Positions 63,247 through 64,000 of a stretch of DNA of 64,000 nucleotides are shown here, piece by piece. Every line of letters begins with the position of its first letter. The stretch's first letter is position 1. The position numbers and the translations under genes are program-made. The stretch lies in NCBI RefSeq assembly GCF_900115175.1, contig NZ_FOYV01000001.1:2790001-2854000 (forward strand), read 5' to 3'. The notes below the pieces were generated by a model. It did no database searches. It was not told the DNA's origin and worked only from the letters and a program-made list of their open reading frames with translations. This DNA is from Marinobacter gudaonensis. Its GTDB lineage: Bacteria; Pseudomonadota; Gammaproteobacteria; Pseudomonadales; Oleiphilaceae.

Positions 63247-64000
63247 TCAAGTGGCATCCTCTGCCCGGTTAAGGGTAAGTTGCCGTTTCAGCGCCTGTCG
63301 CTCGTCATCGGACAGGCTCTTCAAATCAATCTCGCCGCTGCGAACCATGGCCAGCTTTCGCTGGATCAGCTTGGTTTCGTTTTCCGGGGCCAGGATTTCC
63401 CGGGCGTTTGCCAGGGTCTTGTCCCGCGCCGGAATGTGTTCAATCCCGTCGAACAGGTGGAAAAACCGCTGGCGAGCGGCGGCGTCAAGCGCCAGTGCCC
63501 GGGTCAGAACCTTGCGGTCCGTAATGCTGTTGGCGAGCACCCAATCGGCAAAGGCCCTGGACTGCTCAAACTGCCGCGAGCTGCGGGCCAGTTCAATAAC
63601 TTCTGTCGCCAGCTCCGGGGCCTCCAGCAGGGCAAGGCAGAGAATGCTGTCCTTGCTGAGCTTTACATCAATGCGTTCTTCACTAACCCGGTCCCGGCGC
63701 TGATCCCGCCAACGCCCAGGCTGCTGTTCCCTCTGTTGCCACTGGTTGCGGCCTCCGCACAGGCGGAGCATCTCGTGCCACATGGCGTCCCGAAGCGTGC
63801 TTCGGGGCATCTTGTTGAGCAGCGGCTCCACCCTGGCCCTCAGTTCGCCACGATTCTCCGGCAGCTGGAGGTCGAGGCCCTCGCTCTGGCGGTCGAACAG
63901 GAACCGGGACAGCGGCGTGGCGCTGTCTATACGCTGCTGGAATGCCTCCGGGCCCTCCTTGCGCACCAGTGTGTCCGGGTCCTCGCCCTCGGGCAGCATC
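63247..64000 (-). CDS. dnaG: DNA primase, C-terminal part (cut by window edge)
   Basis: The open frame runs in from the window end and stops at 63247, giving 250 residues. LPEGEDPDTLVRKEGPEAFQQRI is the end of the TOPRIM/RNA-polymerase core; the rest is the helicase-binding domain (VIELARSSRQFEQSRAFADWVL; LIQRKLAMVRSGEIDLKSLSDDERQALKRQL). The zinc and catalytic regions lie outside the window. It is followed by rpoD after 109 bases, the macromolecular synthesis operon. Confidence 0.95.
   Translation of the reverse strand, partial: MLPEGEDPDTLVRKEGPEAFQQRIDSATPLSRFLFDRQSEGLDLQLPENRGELRARVEPLLNKMPRSTLRDAMWHEMLRLCGGRNQWQQREQQPGRWRDQRRDRVSEERIDVKLSKDSILCLALLEAPELATEVIELARSSRQFEQSRAFADWVLANSITDRKVLTRALALDAAARQRFFHLFDGIEHIPARDKTLANAREILAPENETKLIQRKLAMVRSGEIDLKSLSDDERQALKRQLTLNRAEDAT

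Overview
The window looks like chromosomal DNA of a marine gammaproteobacterium, most probably Marinobacter or a close relative. The evidence is the gene order shared with Pseudomonas (pilU-pilT-yggS-proC-yggT-metX-metW-rdgB-hemW; pyrE-crc-rph-yicC-gmk-rpoZ-spoT-ridA-oxyR-recG; dnaG-rpoD-tRNA-Ile2), moderately high G+C, and an operon resembling the AupA/AupB alkane-uptake pair of Marinobacter. The species assignment is inference from memory of these families; no search was run.

Layout. 0-13 kb: an acyl-CoA dehydrogenase cut by the window edge, a short-chain dehydrogenase, an SbtA-type bicarbonate permease, an RpoE-ChrR (ECF11) singlet-oxygen-type sigma/anti-sigma pair with its likely autoregulated promoter, an AraC-type regulator, the polyamine genes speA and speE, the ammonium module glnK-amtB under a probable sigma-54 promoter, ubiK, comM and trmB. 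13-25 kb: the conserved methionine/type IV pilus block, interrupted by a dynamin-like GTPase and by a perfect 28-bp inverted repeat between pilT and pilU. 25-46 kb: a FadL porin, polA, small envelope proteins, then pyrE, crc, rph, yicC, gmk, rpoZ, spoT, ridA, oxyR, recG and an HDOD protein. 46-55 kb: a molybdopterin oxidoreductase, the aupA-aupB-like operon and a PEP-CTERM protein with a probable sigma-54 promoter.

55.05-61.16 kb is an integrated island. It lies between a 48-bp direct repeat of the 3' part of a tRNA-Ile2(CAU) gene and the intact tRNA. It carries a BrnT/BrnA-like toxin-antitoxin pair with a palindromic operator, a small DUF4124 protein, an A+T-rich gene for an 822-residue protein joining a type I restriction-like PD-(D/E)XK nuclease to a P-loop NTPase, an S24/LexA-like repressor 3 bases upstream of that gene, a frameshifted Cox-like phage regulator, a remnant of a tyrosine integrase and an orphan Imm26-type immunity protein. 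The nuclease-NTPase with its self-cleaving-type repressor is the best candidate here for an undescribed, damage-inducible defence system.

Beyond the island, rpoD and the truncated dnaG close the window. A second signal crosses gene boundaries. Three palindromic elements (one at 23.5 kb, two at 33.7-33.9 kb) have completely different but internally complementary long stems around a related core of about 53 nt that holds two small hairpins.
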